Assembly: GCA_902776955.1 (NCBI GenBank)
Contig: CACYSG010000022.1
Location: forward strand, 1-51,864
Reading direction: 5' to 3'
Length of the DNA: 51,864 nucleotides
Source of the DNA: an uncultured Bacteroidales bacterium
Lineage (GTDB): Bacteria > Bacteroidota > Bacteroidia > Bacteroidales > Muribaculaceae
Shown here: in pieces, positions 32,401-40,236 of the stretch
Position numbering within the stretch: position 1 is the stretch's first letter
How the letters are laid out: each line of letters begins with the position of its first letter
Made by a program: the position numbers and the translations under genes
Notes under the pieces: generated by a model
Told to the model about the DNA's origin: nothing
Seen by the model: only the letters and a program-made list of their open reading frames with translations
Database searches by the model: none

Positions 32401-32589
32401 GACGGTCGCCCCGATGACGGGGTCACCGTTCTCGTCAAGCACCTGTCCCGTCACCGTCGAGGGCTGCACCGTGCCGCTGTGCACCTGCGGCGACGGCCCT
32501 GCCAGCGCCGTGCCACCGCCCATAACGAGCGCCGCCACCGCCAGCAGCCTGACCAAGTGATGGAACCTAAATCCAAGTTTTTTCATCAT
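29485..32589 (-). CDS. SusC/RagA TonB-linked outer-membrane transporter
   Basis: 1034 residues from the ATG at 32589; upstream in-frame ATGs (32622, 32643) would overlap or abut the ATPase stop at 32619 and give no better signal peptide. After the signal peptide come a carboxypeptidase-D-like domain (VTGQVLDENGDPVIGATVNV), the linker EVVVTALGIKKEAKSLSYNV, and a plug with LTGKVAGVTI, VVMRGAKSINGNNNVLYVVD and ITTKRGRAG. The remaining 800 residues are a beta barrel ending in NVKLKF. It imports glycan fragments, driven by TonB-ExbBD. The matching SusD, GH18 and LamG proteins follow on the same strand. Confidence 0.95.
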   Translation of the reverse strand: MMKKLGFRFHHLVRLLAVAALVMGGGTALAGPSPQVHSGTVQPSTVTGQVLDENGDPVIGATVNVKGTNVTAVTDFDGRFTIRAAQGSTLTVSYVGYGTQEVQVDGNALTVNLEQGAQVLNEVVVTALGIKKEAKSLSYNVQQVEGDALMRVQDANFVNSLTGKVAGVTINASATGAGGSSRVVMRGAKSINGNNNVLYVVDGIPMQNLASEQPEGIFAGAGQTGDATSNINPDDIESISALTGPSAAALYGANAANGVILITTKRGRAGRVDVTYNGSFQFSKPFVLPRFQNQYGPSETGSYFSWGEKLAAPSDYRPADFFQTGTNIANSVSLSTGTDKNQTYLSLGATNAQGIIHSNNYDRYNVSVRNTTNFLDDRMTLDLGYMLTAVKEQNMISQGQYHNPLVPVYLFPAGDDFSKLGYYERYDTGRNFPVQYWPYNYDISMENPYWETERERFVNHKERHQATVSLNWRITPWLDITGRVKYDKSSDKYEEKFFASTNTLYASKYGHYALRNVSNRQLYAEAFAKFDKYFYIADGHLSLTGVLGTSFDQRDNAIEGFSGHLKGTANKFTLANVETSNSTFKPVQSGYRTQLQSVYATAQLGGVDMVYIDLTARNDWSSKLEKSYFYWSAGLSCIWTEALRQIGVKLDWLNFFKTRIGYSQVGNEPGEPFLTRETYAINPSTGLAETSTRMLTDLKPERTESQEAGIDLYMFRSRLKVNMTLYKSITRNQFFYPTLPASSGYTSAVVNGGRVDNEGVELTARYTQPLGPVTWETFLTWTLNQNKVKELLKDWRNPIDGEIYNLDELYMGGTSGYQIRLTEGGTLSDVYVSTLKTDEHGAIYVNPERQTVEANPNNNAYYIYAGQAAPKYNLSWGNSINFKGVTLSALFAYRYGGIVVSETQAILDYYGASEATQNARNDGGVVINGKKINAQGYYQTVGNPNGTVDSRYVYSATNLRLAELSVGYDVPVNRWVKWIKGLNVSFVAHNLCMLYNKAPYDPEATSNTGTYYQGIDYFMQPSLRTMGFNVKLKF

Positions 32590-32618
32590 AATTCTTGCTA
32601 TAATGGTTGATGTTGATT

Positions 32619-33758
32619 TCATATCATTCTGTGGTTCATCCACAGTTGGAAGACCGGGTCTGTCAGATATATTTCGCCTCGCCCTCGCACCTCAATCAAG
32701 TCCTTCTTGATTAGTGCATCCTTCAAGCGAGTGATGTTAGACGGGCTACCCAGGTTAAAATCATCCCTGATGGCTTTGTCGCCGAATGCTATGTGATGGC
32801 CAGCAGCCACGGCACGGAGGAAATTCATCTGATAGGCCGATAGTGACTCTATTTGCTGCATGAACAGGGCTTCATTGGCATCCAGCAAATCGTTCATTGC
32901 CATATTGAGTTGGGCCGCAATCGCCGTTTCCCCTTCATTGAGACGGGAAAATAGCAACCACGCCAGTTGCTGTACATAGGAAGAGTAATTATCTACCAAA
33001 CCGCACAATTGCTGTGCAAGTTCATCGCTAATCGACCGGTTACGATCTTCAAAATGCTTCACGATATATTGCACCCAGTCGCTTGTAGCAATTTTGCCCA
33101 GGAAGATCATGTCGCCAAACTGATAGAAAGGCATATTGCGACGCTGGAAAATCGAGCTCATCAGGTGTTGCTTACTGCCGAACAGACAATAACTGGTTCG
33201 CTGCTGATGCTGCCATATGGAGCGCAACTTCTTCTGTACCGTCAATGAGTCGGGCAACTCTCCCATTTGCTGGAATTCGTCAATGCACACGACGATGTGC
33301 TTATCACGCTTGCGCGCAATTTCCTCGGCCAAACTCAATACCTCCTCGGGCGAATGGGTTCGTGGGGTGATGCCCAGTGATAACGAGAAGTCGGAATTGG
33401 CCTCGGGCGAGAAAGTAATCTTCGGGGTGAGGCGAACAAGGAACTCCTTGGCATACTCCATCCATTTGTCAACATGGGATGCGGTCTGTTTCAACACAGC
33501 GGCTGCCAAGGCATTATAAAACTCATATTCGGTCTTGCAGGCAAACATGTCAAGATAGACCACAATCACGTTAGGATTGGATTCGAGGCCCTTTTTCACG
33601 TGCTTCACAAGCGAAGTCTTGCCTATGCGGCGCGGTGAGATGAGAATCGTGTTGATGCCTTCCAAAAAATTAGCCTTCAGTCGAGCGGTCTCGGTCTCAC
33701 GGCCAATAAAATTATAATCACTTACGGCTGTGCCGAAAATAAAACTCTTGCGTTCCAT
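32619..33758 (-). CDS. AAA ATPase (archaeal-type ATPase_2-like) with C-terminal winged helix
   Basis: 379 residues. Starts with FIFGTAVSDYNFIGRETE, then Walker A SPRRIGKTS (41-49) and Walker B VVCIDEFQQM near 153-162, with a sensor region SYCLFGSKQHLM. The last 90 residues form a winged-helix-like end (SAYQMNFLRAVAAG ... DALIKKDLIEVRGRGEIYL). Bacteroidota carry many copies of this ATPase_2-like family; no function is established, though relation to STAND/ORC-type ATPases is suspected. It has a canonical promoter at 33784-33814, overlapped by a perfect 50-bp palindrome. Its stop lies 29 bp before the SusC start. Confidence 0.85.
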   Translation of the reverse strand: MERKSFIFGTAVSDYNFIGRETETARLKANFLEGINTILISPRRIGKTSLVKHVKKGLESNPNVIVVYLDMFACKTEYEFYNALAAAVLKQTASHVDKWMEYAKEFLVRLTPKITFSPEANSDFSLSLGITPRTHSPEEVLSLAEEIARKRDKHIVVCIDEFQQMGELPDSLTVQKKLRSIWQHQQRTSYCLFGSKQHLMSSIFQRRNMPFYQFGDMIFLGKIATSDWVQYIVKHFEDRNRSISDELAQQLCGLVDNYSSYVQQLAWLLFSRLNEGETAIAAQLNMAMNDLLDANEALFMQQIESLSAYQMNFLRAVAAGHHIAFGDKAIRDDFNLGSPSNITRLKDALIKKDLIEVRGRGEIYLTDPVFQLWMNHRMI

Positions 33759-33783
33759 ATTCCATCAATAAAGGTTAGATGCG

Positions 33784-33814
33784 CAAAGATAACAAGAATT
33801 TCTTAATTACACAA
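33784..33814 (-). promoter_or_regulatory. Promoter of the AAA ATPase gene
   Basis: Minus strand: TTG (33814-33812), 20 nt, TATCTTTG (33791-33784). The -33 element lies inside the left arm of the palindrome 33806-33855, so a palindrome-binding protein would block it. Confidence 0.7.
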
Positions 33815-33855
33815 GGTTGTGTTACACAAATTTGTGTAACACAACCTTGTGTAAT
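33806..33855. repeat. Perfect 50-bp palindrome over the ATPase promoter
   Basis: Two 25-nt arms (33806-33830 and 33831-33855) are exact inverse complements with no spacer; pairing breaks at the next base. Each arm carries TTGTGTAA/TTACACAA-like half-sites, giving several nested dyads (ACACAAGG, TTGTGTTACACAA, ACACAAATTTGTGT). It spans the -33 element of the ATPase promoter and ends 22 bp short of the VanX-like gene's stop. Candidate operator with multiple binding sites, or a cruciform-forming element. Confidence 0.9.
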
Positions 33856-33876
33856 GCATAATTCGTTGTTTTACAA

Positions 33877-34653
33877 CTACTTTTGGTTACCTTTCAAGGT
33901 GGTAACGGGGAAGTTGAAGTAGGTGTCGGGGAAGGGCTCGTCCTTGAGGGTGAAGTGCCACCACTCGTTGTCCAGCGGCTTAAAGCCGTGACGCATCATC
34001 GCGCTGCGCAGCACCATGCGGTTATAGAACTGCTCGGACGTGAAAGTGGGATACATCTGCTGGAAGTCGAGCGTCTCGGGATTACCGCCGCCATAGTCGG
34101 GGTGGCTCTCGATACCGAACCAGTCAAATGTGCCGCCCATATCCAATTCCTTGCCCAACTTCATATCCACCAGCGTCAAGTCAATCGTCGAACCGCGCGA
34201 GTGACCGCTGCGTTTGGCGACATATTCTTTCTCAAAGACTTCCTCCTTGGTCAAGCGGGGATAGAAATAGGCCTTGGTCAACGTGTCGCTGGTGTCTAGG
34301 GCCCAGCGCATGAAGTGATCCACAGCACGCTGCGGACGATAGGCATCATAAATCTTGAGGCAATAGCCGTGACGCTTCAGGTCGTCGCTCACGGCACGCA
34401 GGCTGTCGGCAGCAACTCGGGTGAGCAAGGCCACGGGCTGCTCATAGCCGTCAACACGTGCGCCCACAAAGTTATAGGTGCTGAAATAGCGAATCTCGAG
34501 AATGGCGTCAGGCACCACGTCGGTGATGTTGACAAACTGGCTCGAATCCATCGTCTTGTCACTCACGCGCGCCATGTCTTGGGCACTGCGGCACGATGCC
34601 AGCGTGGCACAAACGCCCAGCAGGAAGGCTATCAACAGATGATTGTACTTCAT
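33877..34653 (-). CDS. D-Ala-D-Ala dipeptidase (VanX/DdpX type, M15D) lipoprotein
   Basis: 258 residues. Lipobox TLASC (Cys21). Zinc ligands and catalytic residues are visible: SGHSRGSTIDLTL with His151 and Asp158, and NEWWHF with catalytic Glu230 and zinc His233. YDAYRPQRAV provides the conserved Arg106. GTFDWFGIESH is also typical. The enzyme cleaves D-alanyl-D-alanine; with lipoprotein anchoring it most likely recycles wall-derived dipeptide in the periplasm rather than giving glycopeptide resistance (no vanA/vanH neighbours). The SxHxxGxAxD motif has Thr in place of the usual Ala. Confidence 0.9.
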   Translation of the reverse strand: MKYNHLLIAFLLGVCATLASCRSAQDMARVSDKTMDSSQFVNITDVVPDAILEIRYFSTYNFVGARVDGYEQPVALLTRVAADSLRAVSDDLKRHGYCLKIYDAYRPQRAVDHFMRWALDTSDTLTKAYFYPRLTKEEVFEKEYVAKRSGHSRGSTIDLTLVDMKLGKELDMGGTFDWFGIESHPDYGGGNPETLDFQQMYPTFTSEQFYNRMVLRSAMMRHGFKPLDNEWWHFTLKDEPFPDTYFNFPVTTLKGNQK

Positions 34654-34686
34654 CGGGAAAATCGTTTTATTCGGGTTAATAGAAAG

Positions 34687-34722
34687 GGAGCCGCCCGTCC
34701 TGATACCAGGGGTGGCGGCTCC
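34687..34722 (-). terminator. Terminator of the T9SS-type secreted protein gene
   Basis: GGAGCCGCC (34687-34695) pairs perfectly with GGCGGCTCC (34714-34722), 57 bp beyond the stop at 34780; on the minus strand the hairpin is followed by CTTTCTATT. Confidence 0.7.
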
Positions 34723-34779
34723 TTATACATCAATCATCTCAACCGGGGGCACATGCCAGCACCCTCCAGTCGGTCGTCA

Positions 34780-35997
34780 TCACTTGATGACCTTGGCAGT
34801 GGTACGGGTGCCGTCACTGTAGGTGGTGACAACGATGTTCACACCCTCCATGGGCTCAGCGCTCTGCTGACCAGCCAAGTTGTAGTACTCAACGTTGGCA
34901 ACAGCCTTGTCGGCGTTCACATCCTCAATCGAGGTCGTGTTGTTGATCTCCAGGTTGATATCCTTGGTGATATCCTCGAAGTTGAACGAGCCACGGGCCT
35001 TGCCATTGGAATAAACGGTGTAGGTCTTGGTGTGGTCGAGGCTGTAGTAGTTGCCATCGGCGTCACGAGTCATCACATTGCCGTCCTCATCCTGCAACTC
35101 ATACTCGGTAGCGAAGCCCGTCACGGTTACAAACACGTCGTTGGTGTAATAAGGAGTGCGGAAAGCGGGCAGGCGGTGCTTCGGGAGCTCATACATCAGA
35201 TTCACACCGAAGTACTGATAAATCATATCGTAGGTATCGCTGTTGAAGCAGTAGTTACCCGAACGCATCAAGCTAGCCATCTCGCCCTCGGCCTCATCAA
35301 AGGCCATGTAGCGATACTTCATGTGAACGTCAGACCAGTTGTTCATCCACAGGGTCAGGTAGATGTTCTCGCCAGTGTACACAAACGGGATGTTGTTGCC
35401 GTTCTCATCAGGCACATTGAACGGAATCTCAACGATGGTGGCGGGATTCTCGGCAGAAGCCTCGCTGTCAAAGGTGGTGATGTAACCTGGATGGTTGAAG
35501 TAGCCACGACAGTTGATCGTGTCAATCAGCAACTGGCCGCGCGGGGGACGAGTGCGCCAACCGTCGAACAGGTCGGTACCGTCACCGAAGAAGCCCGGTT
35601 CAAACGAGGTCTTCTCGCGGGGGATATTGTAGCACCAAGCGGTCACCTCAAGGTAAATACCATGGCTGGTCATGTCACTGGCTACATCATAGCCATCGAG
35701 ACCCAGGCCGATAACCTTGGCGTTGGCGGGCAGCGTAGCGGTACCCTTGTTGGTGTCGCCACGGGTGAAGTCCTGTGCGGTAACAATGTACTCAGGCTGG
35801 AATTTCATCAGGCGTGAGTTGGGGTCATCCTCAGGATAGTTCTGGATATCCTGATAAATGTCTACATTAACCGGCAGCGCAAACAGCAGGGTGTCGTTTT
35901 CCGGCTGATCAATGTTGGTGGGAGTAACAACAATCTCGGCTTGAGCGAAACCGCATGCCAAGAAAGCAGCAACTGACAAAAGTAATGATTTCTTCAT
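34780..35997 (-). CDS. Secreted protein with type IX secretion C-terminal domain
   Basis: 405 residues from the ATG at 35997; the longer frame adds 20 non-signal residues. Signal peptide MKKSLLLSVAAFLACGFAQA. The body is beta-rich with many Asp/Asn/Tyr residues and no recognised enzyme motif. The end, VEYYNLAGQQSAEPMEGVNI followed by VVTTYSDGTRTTAKVIK, is a T9SS sorting domain of the type found in Bacteroidales. It closely matches the end of the 2151-residue protein at 40237-46692 (YYNLMG, GINIVVTFYSDGSRT). It is therefore exported by the Por system and surface-attached or released. It has a canonical promoter at 36055-36084. Confidence 0.8.
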   Translation of the reverse strand: MKKSLLLSVAAFLACGFAQAEIVVTPTNIDQPENDTLLFALPVNVDIYQDIQNYPEDDPNSRLMKFQPEYIVTAQDFTRGDTNKGTATLPANAKVIGLGLDGYDVASDMTSHGIYLEVTAWCYNIPREKTSFEPGFFGDGTDLFDGWRTRPPRGQLLIDTINCRGYFNHPGYITTFDSEASAENPATIVEIPFNVPDENGNNIPFVYTGENIYLTLWMNNWSDVHMKYRYMAFDEAEGEMASLMRSGNYCFNSDTYDMIYQYFGVNLMYELPKHRLPAFRTPYYTNDVFVTVTGFATEYELQDEDGNVMTRDADGNYYSLDHTKTYTVYSNGKARGSFNFEDITKDINLEINNTTSIEDVNADKAVANVEYYNLAGQQSAEPMEGVNIVVTTYSDGTRTTAKVIK

Positions 35998-36054
35998 AGA
36001 GCTTAAAAGTATTATAAATTTGATAATTATGTTCACGTAAATATATAGATGTTG

Positions 36055-36084
36055 CAAAATTAGGCTAAATTACTGAATCAACAA
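36055..36084 (-). promoter_or_regulatory. Promoter of the T9SS-type protein gene
   Basis: Minus strand: TTG (36084-36082), exactly 19 nt, TAATTTTG (36062-36055). Leader of about 50 nt. Confidence 0.75.
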
Positions 36085-36118
36085 AATTTAAAACCATTTT
36101 TTTCAACTTTGTAAATAT

Positions 36119-38824
36119 TTACTCTTTTTTCAAGGATTTCTTGACCTTGAAAACAAGCTGCCCTATCAAGAATACCGGAGAGGTGCCCACAATGATCATC
36201 AGCCAGGTCTTCAGGTCGAGCGGCGCACAGTTGAACAACAGCGGGAAGAACTGCACAAGCGTAATCTGGCCGACAAATATCACTACCGCCACACTCCAGA
36301 ACACCTTGCTGTCCTCGATGTTGTTAAAGGCACTCTTGCCCGTAGCAAATGCCCTGGCATTGAGCATATTCCAAAATTGCATAAACACGAACACGCTGAA
36401 GAAGATGGCCATCTCATGAGGGCTGATATTGGGATTGACACCGCGACGCAGCACGGGTTGTCCACCATTGGCCGAGCGAACGAAATAGTAATACAGTCCT
36501 ATCAACAGCACGGCAAACACGATGCCCGAAATGAGGATGAATCGTTTCATCGCCGGGGTGATTATGCTCGCGCGGGAGTCGCGAGGACGTTGTTTCATCA
36601 GGATGCTGTTAGGTGGCAACGCCGCCAGCGCCAGGGCCGCAAAGGTATCCATAATCAGGTTCACCCACAGCATCTGGGTCACCGTCAACGCCGGCTGCTT
36701 GCTGAAGAACGATCCCACGGCCACCACAATGCAGGCACACACGTTCACCGCCAGCTGGAAAATGATGAAACGCTGGATATTACTGTATAGCGAGCGTCCC
36801 CACAGGACGGCCTTGTTGATGCTAGCAAACGAGTTGTCGAGGATAGTGATGTCGCTCGCCTCCTTGGCCACGGCGGTGCCGTCGCCCATCGACAAGCCCA
36901 CCTGGGCTGCGTTCAGCGCGGGAGCGTCGTTGGTGCCGTCGCCCGTGACGGCCACTACCTCGCCCTGCTGTTGCAGCAGGCGCACGAGGCGTGCCTTGTC
37001 ATCGGGACGCGCGCGGGCCATGATCTTCAGGGAGTGGGCACGCTGGGACGCCTCGCTGTCATCCAGGGCGGCAAAGTCGGGCCCGTTGATAATGGCCTCG
37101 TCGCCGTCGTCATCGCTCCACAGCCCCACTTGACGCCCGATCTCGCGAGCCGTGGCTCCCGTGTCGCCGGTGACGATTTTCACCTTCACGCCGGCATTGC
37201 GGCAGTCGGTAATGGCAGCAGGCACATCGGGACGCACGGGGTCGCTTATGGCGACAATGCCCAGCAACGTGAGGGAGGGCGCGCTACCGGCCTTGAGGCG
37301 TGTGAAGGCCTGATCGGAATCCTCGTCGACACCCAACTCACAGCTGGCGAACGCCAGGGTGCGCATCGCCTTGGTCTGGTAATTGGTCAGTTCATCGCTC
37401 ACCTGCTGGAAAGTCACGCCACCTACCACGCTGCCACACAGGCGCATGATAATCTCGGGAGCGCCCTTGACCAGGAGCAGCCGACGTCCGCCGGCGTTCT
37501 CGATGACGGTGGCCATATATTTGGTCATCGTCGAGAAGGGCTGTTGGGCCAGCACTTCGGTATTGTCGCGCAGGGTCATATAGTCGATGCCGGCATCATG
37601 CAGCCAGAGCAGCAGAGCGCCCTCGGTGGGGTTACCCAGGGCGACCACATGACCGGCGTCGCTGTCGTCGAGAAAAGCCGTGCTATTGCAGGCGATGCTC
37701 GCCTGGACCAGAAGGCTCGCCTCGTCGTCAGCAAGTTGGTCGCCTTCCTGCAAGCCATAGAAATGAGCCTTGTAAATCTGCATCTTGTTCTGGGTGAGCG
37801 TGCCCGTCTTGTCGGTACAGATAACCGTGGCGGCGCCCATTGTCTCGCAAGCGTGCATGCGGCGCACCAGGTTGTTGTGTTTCAACATCTTACGCATACT
37901 TAGGGCCAGCGACAACGTCACACTCATCGGCAGTCCCTCGGGGACCGATACGACAATCAGCGTCACAGCCAGCATGACCGTTTCGATGAAGTATTGGGCA
38001 TCAGCCACAAGTCCCTCACTGCCGACCCAGAAGTATTCCACCACGCGGCCAAGAACCAGCAGGCCCGCCATCACATAGCTGCCTCGTGCGATGAGGCGCC
38101 CCAGGCGGTCGAGTTGCTGCGTGAGCGGCGTCTTGATGTTATTGTCGATTTGGGCATCACGATACACCTTGCCATACTCGGTCTTGTCGCCAACGCGGTC
38201 CACGCGCATCGTCGCATGGCCCTCGATGATGGTGCTCGCGCGCAGCAGCATCGTAGGCGGATAAGTCGCCTCATGGGCCTCGCGGGCGGCAGCCTCGTCA
38301 TGGGTCTTCCATGCCGACGGCTCGCCGGTGAACGAGCTCTCGTCGACCGTCAGGTTGAAACTGTCGATGATGGTACCATCGGCCGGCACCTTCTCGCCCG
38401 TGTCCAGGATGACGATGTCGCCCACCACGATGTCGCAACGCGGCACCTGGGTGATGTGGCCGTCGCGCAGCACTTTCACCCCGACATGGTCATCGGACTG
38501 ATTGAGCAGACGGAATTTCTTGTTGGCATTCACCTCGACCAGGAAGCCCACCAGCGTGGCGAGCACGATAGCCACCAGGATACCCACGGGCTCAAAGAAA
38601 ATGCTCACCCCCATATGGAGGCCGAAGTATTCATAAAACGACAATCCCACCGATAAGGCGAGTGCAAACAGCAGAATCCTAATCAGCGGATCGTCAAACT
38701 TGTGCAGGAATTGCTTCCACAGGGGTTCGCGGGCAGGGGGCGTCAGCACGTTGCTGCCATGTTCCTCACGGCTGGCAAGCACTTGGCTGGCGGTTAACCC
38801 TATGTCGTGTCTTTTTTTCTTCAT
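36119..38824 (-). CDS. P-type calcium-transporting ATPase (PMCA-like, P2B)
   Basis: 901 residues from ATG 38824 (an upstream TTG at 38836 is less likely). Landmarks: actuator loop DESSFTGEPSAWKT, membrane helix 4 with VSVPEGLPMSVTL, phosphorylation site CTDKTGTLTQNKM (Asp near residue 336), nucleotide-domain LLVKGAPEIIM, hinge VAVTGDGTNDAPALNAAQVG, and helix 6 NLIMDTFAALALA, which supplies the single calcium site of PMCA-type pumps. The actuator has TGEP where TGES is usual; the essential Glu is kept. It exports Ca2+ across the inner membrane using ATP. No autoinhibitory C-terminal tail; it ends soon after the last helix, with KVKKSLKKE. Confidence 0.93.
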   Translation of the reverse strand: MKKKRHDIGLTASQVLASREEHGSNVLTPPAREPLWKQFLHKFDDPLIRILLFALALSVGLSFYEYFGLHMGVSIFFEPVGILVAIVLATLVGFLVEVNANKKFRLLNQSDDHVGVKVLRDGHITQVPRCDIVVGDIVILDTGEKVPADGTIIDSFNLTVDESSFTGEPSAWKTHDEAAAREAHEATYPPTMLLRASTIIEGHATMRVDRVGDKTEYGKVYRDAQIDNNIKTPLTQQLDRLGRLIARGSYVMAGLLVLGRVVEYFWVGSEGLVADAQYFIETVMLAVTLIVVSVPEGLPMSVTLSLALSMRKMLKHNNLVRRMHACETMGAATVICTDKTGTLTQNKMQIYKAHFYGLQEGDQLADDEASLLVQASIACNSTAFLDDSDAGHVVALGNPTEGALLLWLHDAGIDYMTLRDNTEVLAQQPFSTMTKYMATVIENAGGRRLLLVKGAPEIIMRLCGSVVGGVTFQQVSDELTNYQTKAMRTLAFASCELGVDEDSDQAFTRLKAGSAPSLTLLGIVAISDPVRPDVPAAITDCRNAGVKVKIVTGDTGATAREIGRQVGLWSDDDGDEAIINGPDFAALDDSEASQRAHSLKIMARARPDDKARLVRLLQQQGEVVAVTGDGTNDAPALNAAQVGLSMGDGTAVAKEASDITILDNSFASINKAVLWGRSLYSNIQRFIIFQLAVNVCACIVVAVGSFFSKQPALTVTQMLWVNLIMDTFAALALAALPPNSILMKQRPRDSRASIITPAMKRFILISGIVFAVLLIGLYYYFVRSANGGQPVLRRGVNPNISPHEMAIFFSVFVFMQFWNMLNARAFATGKSAFNNIEDSKVFWSVAVVIFVGQITLVQFFPLLFNCAPLDLKTWLMIIVGTSPVFLIGQLVFKVKKSLKKE

Positions 38825-38940
38825 CAATAATGCCAATTATCTCAATTGATTACGCCTCGTTCCGAGCAATAATTGTGCCAACAAAAAAGATTTGACCCAT
38901 CCTCACAAGGAATGTATCAAATCTGTAACACAAGCCGGCG

Positions 38941-39711
38941 TCAAGCCGTAAGCTGTGGTGGTAGTGGGCGGCGTGTGAATCGCGCCTTGTTGAAAATCGA
39001 GTCCCAACGCAGCTTGATCACGCCCCACAACGCCTCAAAGAAGATGCTCGAGTTCATCTTGCTCGTGCCCAGCACACGGTTCACGAACACAATGGGTATC
39101 TCCTTGATCTTGAAGCCCATGCGGTGAGCAGTGAACTTCATCTCGATCTGGAAAGCATAGCCCTTGAACTCGATCTTGTCAAGGTTGATCGACTGGAGCA
39201 CCTCGCGACGGTAACACACGTAGCCCGCCGTCGCATCACGCACCTTCATGCCGGTAATCAGGCGCACATAGGCCGACGCGTAGTAACTCATCAGCATGCG
39301 GCCCATCGGCCAGTCAACGACATTCACCCCTGTCAGATAACGGGAACCCACGCTCACGTCCGCACCGCCGGTAGCACAAGCCGCCTGCAACTCGGGCAAC
39401 TTGCCAACGGGATGCGAGAAGTCGGCATCCATCTCGATGATGTAACCGTAGTCGTGCTCCAGCGCCCACTTGAAGCCGGCTATATAGGCCGTTCCCAGGC
39501 CCTGCTTGCCGGCACGCTTGAGGATGTGGATGCGCTCTGGACGCTCGGTTATCATCTCATCGACGATGGCGCCAGTACCGTCGGGGGAGTTGTCATCGAC
39601 AATGAGTACATCAAACTGGTGCTCGGCAATGGCGAGCACGGCGTTGATGATGTTCCTGATGTTCTCCTTCTCGTTGTAAGTAGGAATAATCACTAAACTG
39701 TCTGACTTCAT
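38941..39711 (-). CDS. Polyprenol-phosphate mannosyltransferase (GT2, Dpm1-like)
   Basis: 256 residues. GT2 fold with VIIPTYNEKENI, VDDNSPDGT (38-46), the DAD nucleotide-metal motif (Asp95, Asp97) in MDADFSHP, VGSRYLTGVNVVDWP, RDATAGYVCYRREVL and EIPIVFVNR. It transfers mannose (or another hexose) from GDP- or UDP-sugar to a polyprenyl phosphate on the cytoplasmic face of the membrane. There is no C-terminal membrane domain, so it is of the short, soluble Dpm1 type. The lipid-linked sugar may serve glycoprotein or lipid glycosylation. A TACTTTTG -7 box lies at 39749-39756. Confidence 0.9.
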   Translation of the reverse strand: MKSDSLVIIPTYNEKENIRNIINAVLAIAEHQFDVLIVDDNSPDGTGAIVDEMITERPERIHILKRAGKQGLGTAYIAGFKWALEHDYGYIIEMDADFSHPVGKLPELQAACATGGADVSVGSRYLTGVNVVDWPMGRMLMSYYASAYVRLITGMKVRDATAGYVCYRREVLQSINLDKIEFKGYAFQIEMKFTAHRMGFKIKEIPIVFVNRVLGTSKMNSSIFFEALWGVIKLRWDSIFNKARFTRRPLPPQLTA

Positions 39712-39748
39712 TGGTGCCTGTTTTCTTTAATCGTCAACAATTTGAGTA

Positions 39749-39756
39749 CAAAAGTA
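39749..39756 (-). promoter_or_regulatory. -7 box of the mannosyltransferase gene
   Basis: TACTTTTG on the minus strand, 37 bp before the ATG at 39711; no TTG at the expected -33 distance. Confidence 0.45.
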
Positions 39757-40236
39757 CTGCTTTTTTTTCATTATATCGTTACAGATGATGATAATATTGT
39801 GTTACAGGGACGTTTTTATTATCCTTTTGCAACGAATGACCTTTTTTTAAGAATTTTTACAGCAAAAACCATGCCATTTTGCTGCCAGGGCGATCGTTGC
39901 GGGCTTCTTCTTACCGGCATCAGGAGATGGCTATCCCCTCTCCTTCCACCCTTCACAGCTGCTTTTTGCCTGAGAGTGTTCAGTTTACGGTAGTTTTCTG
40001 CAATCGTTTGCATCAAAAATATGTTAAGTTTCGCCCCATTTCACATTATTAAAAAAATAGAGGCACTACTTTTGCCTTGATTAACCGCATGGAAGTTTTT
40101 TTTCTCGTTTCAGGCATCATGCGACCGTTTTATGCCAATCATTCACGCAATGATGCCTCGGCGGGAAATTTAACCTCTAATATTTTTGCGCTCAACGATA
40201 TTAACCAACACCAACTTTTATAACTATCATTCAAAA
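39757..40236. other. Gene-free region between divergent genes
   Basis: No convincing gene. A 65-codon minus-strand frame (39819-40016) has no ribosome-binding site and unlikely composition. Two candidate -7 boxes on the + strand are present (TACTTTTG at 40067-40074 and TATTTTTG at 40181-40188). A CTCTCAGGCAAAAA stretch on the minus strand near 39970 resembles one block of a glycine riboswitch, but the rest does not match. Confidence 0.4.
40067..40074 (+). promoter_or_regulatory. Candidate -7 box upstream of the giant secreted protein gene
   Basis: TACTTTTG, 162 bp before the ATG at 40237; a second candidate TATTTTTG lies at 40181-40188. Neither has a TTG at the expected distance, so which one is used cannot be told. 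Confidence 0.4.

Noticed and set aside
31519-32610. 363-codon + strand frame under the SusC gene
   Set aside because: Antisense shadow of the SusC plug domain; no start context or family motifs.
33877-34653. VanX-like gene as part of a vancomycin resistance cluster
   Set aside because: No vanH, vanA-type ligase or VanRS neighbours; lipoprotein signal suggests wall-dipeptide recycling.
34315-35817. 500-codon open frame on the + strand opposite the T9SS-type gene
   Set aside because: Antisense shadow of GC-rich codons; the minus-strand gene has a signal peptide, sorting domain, promoter and terminator.
39940-40000. Minus-strand CTCTCAGGCAAAAA block resembling a glycine riboswitch
   Set aside because: Only one conserved block is present; the opening GGAGAG stem, the CCGAAGG segment and the closing CTCTGGAGAG are absent, and the downstream gene is a mannosyltransferase, not glycine metabolism.
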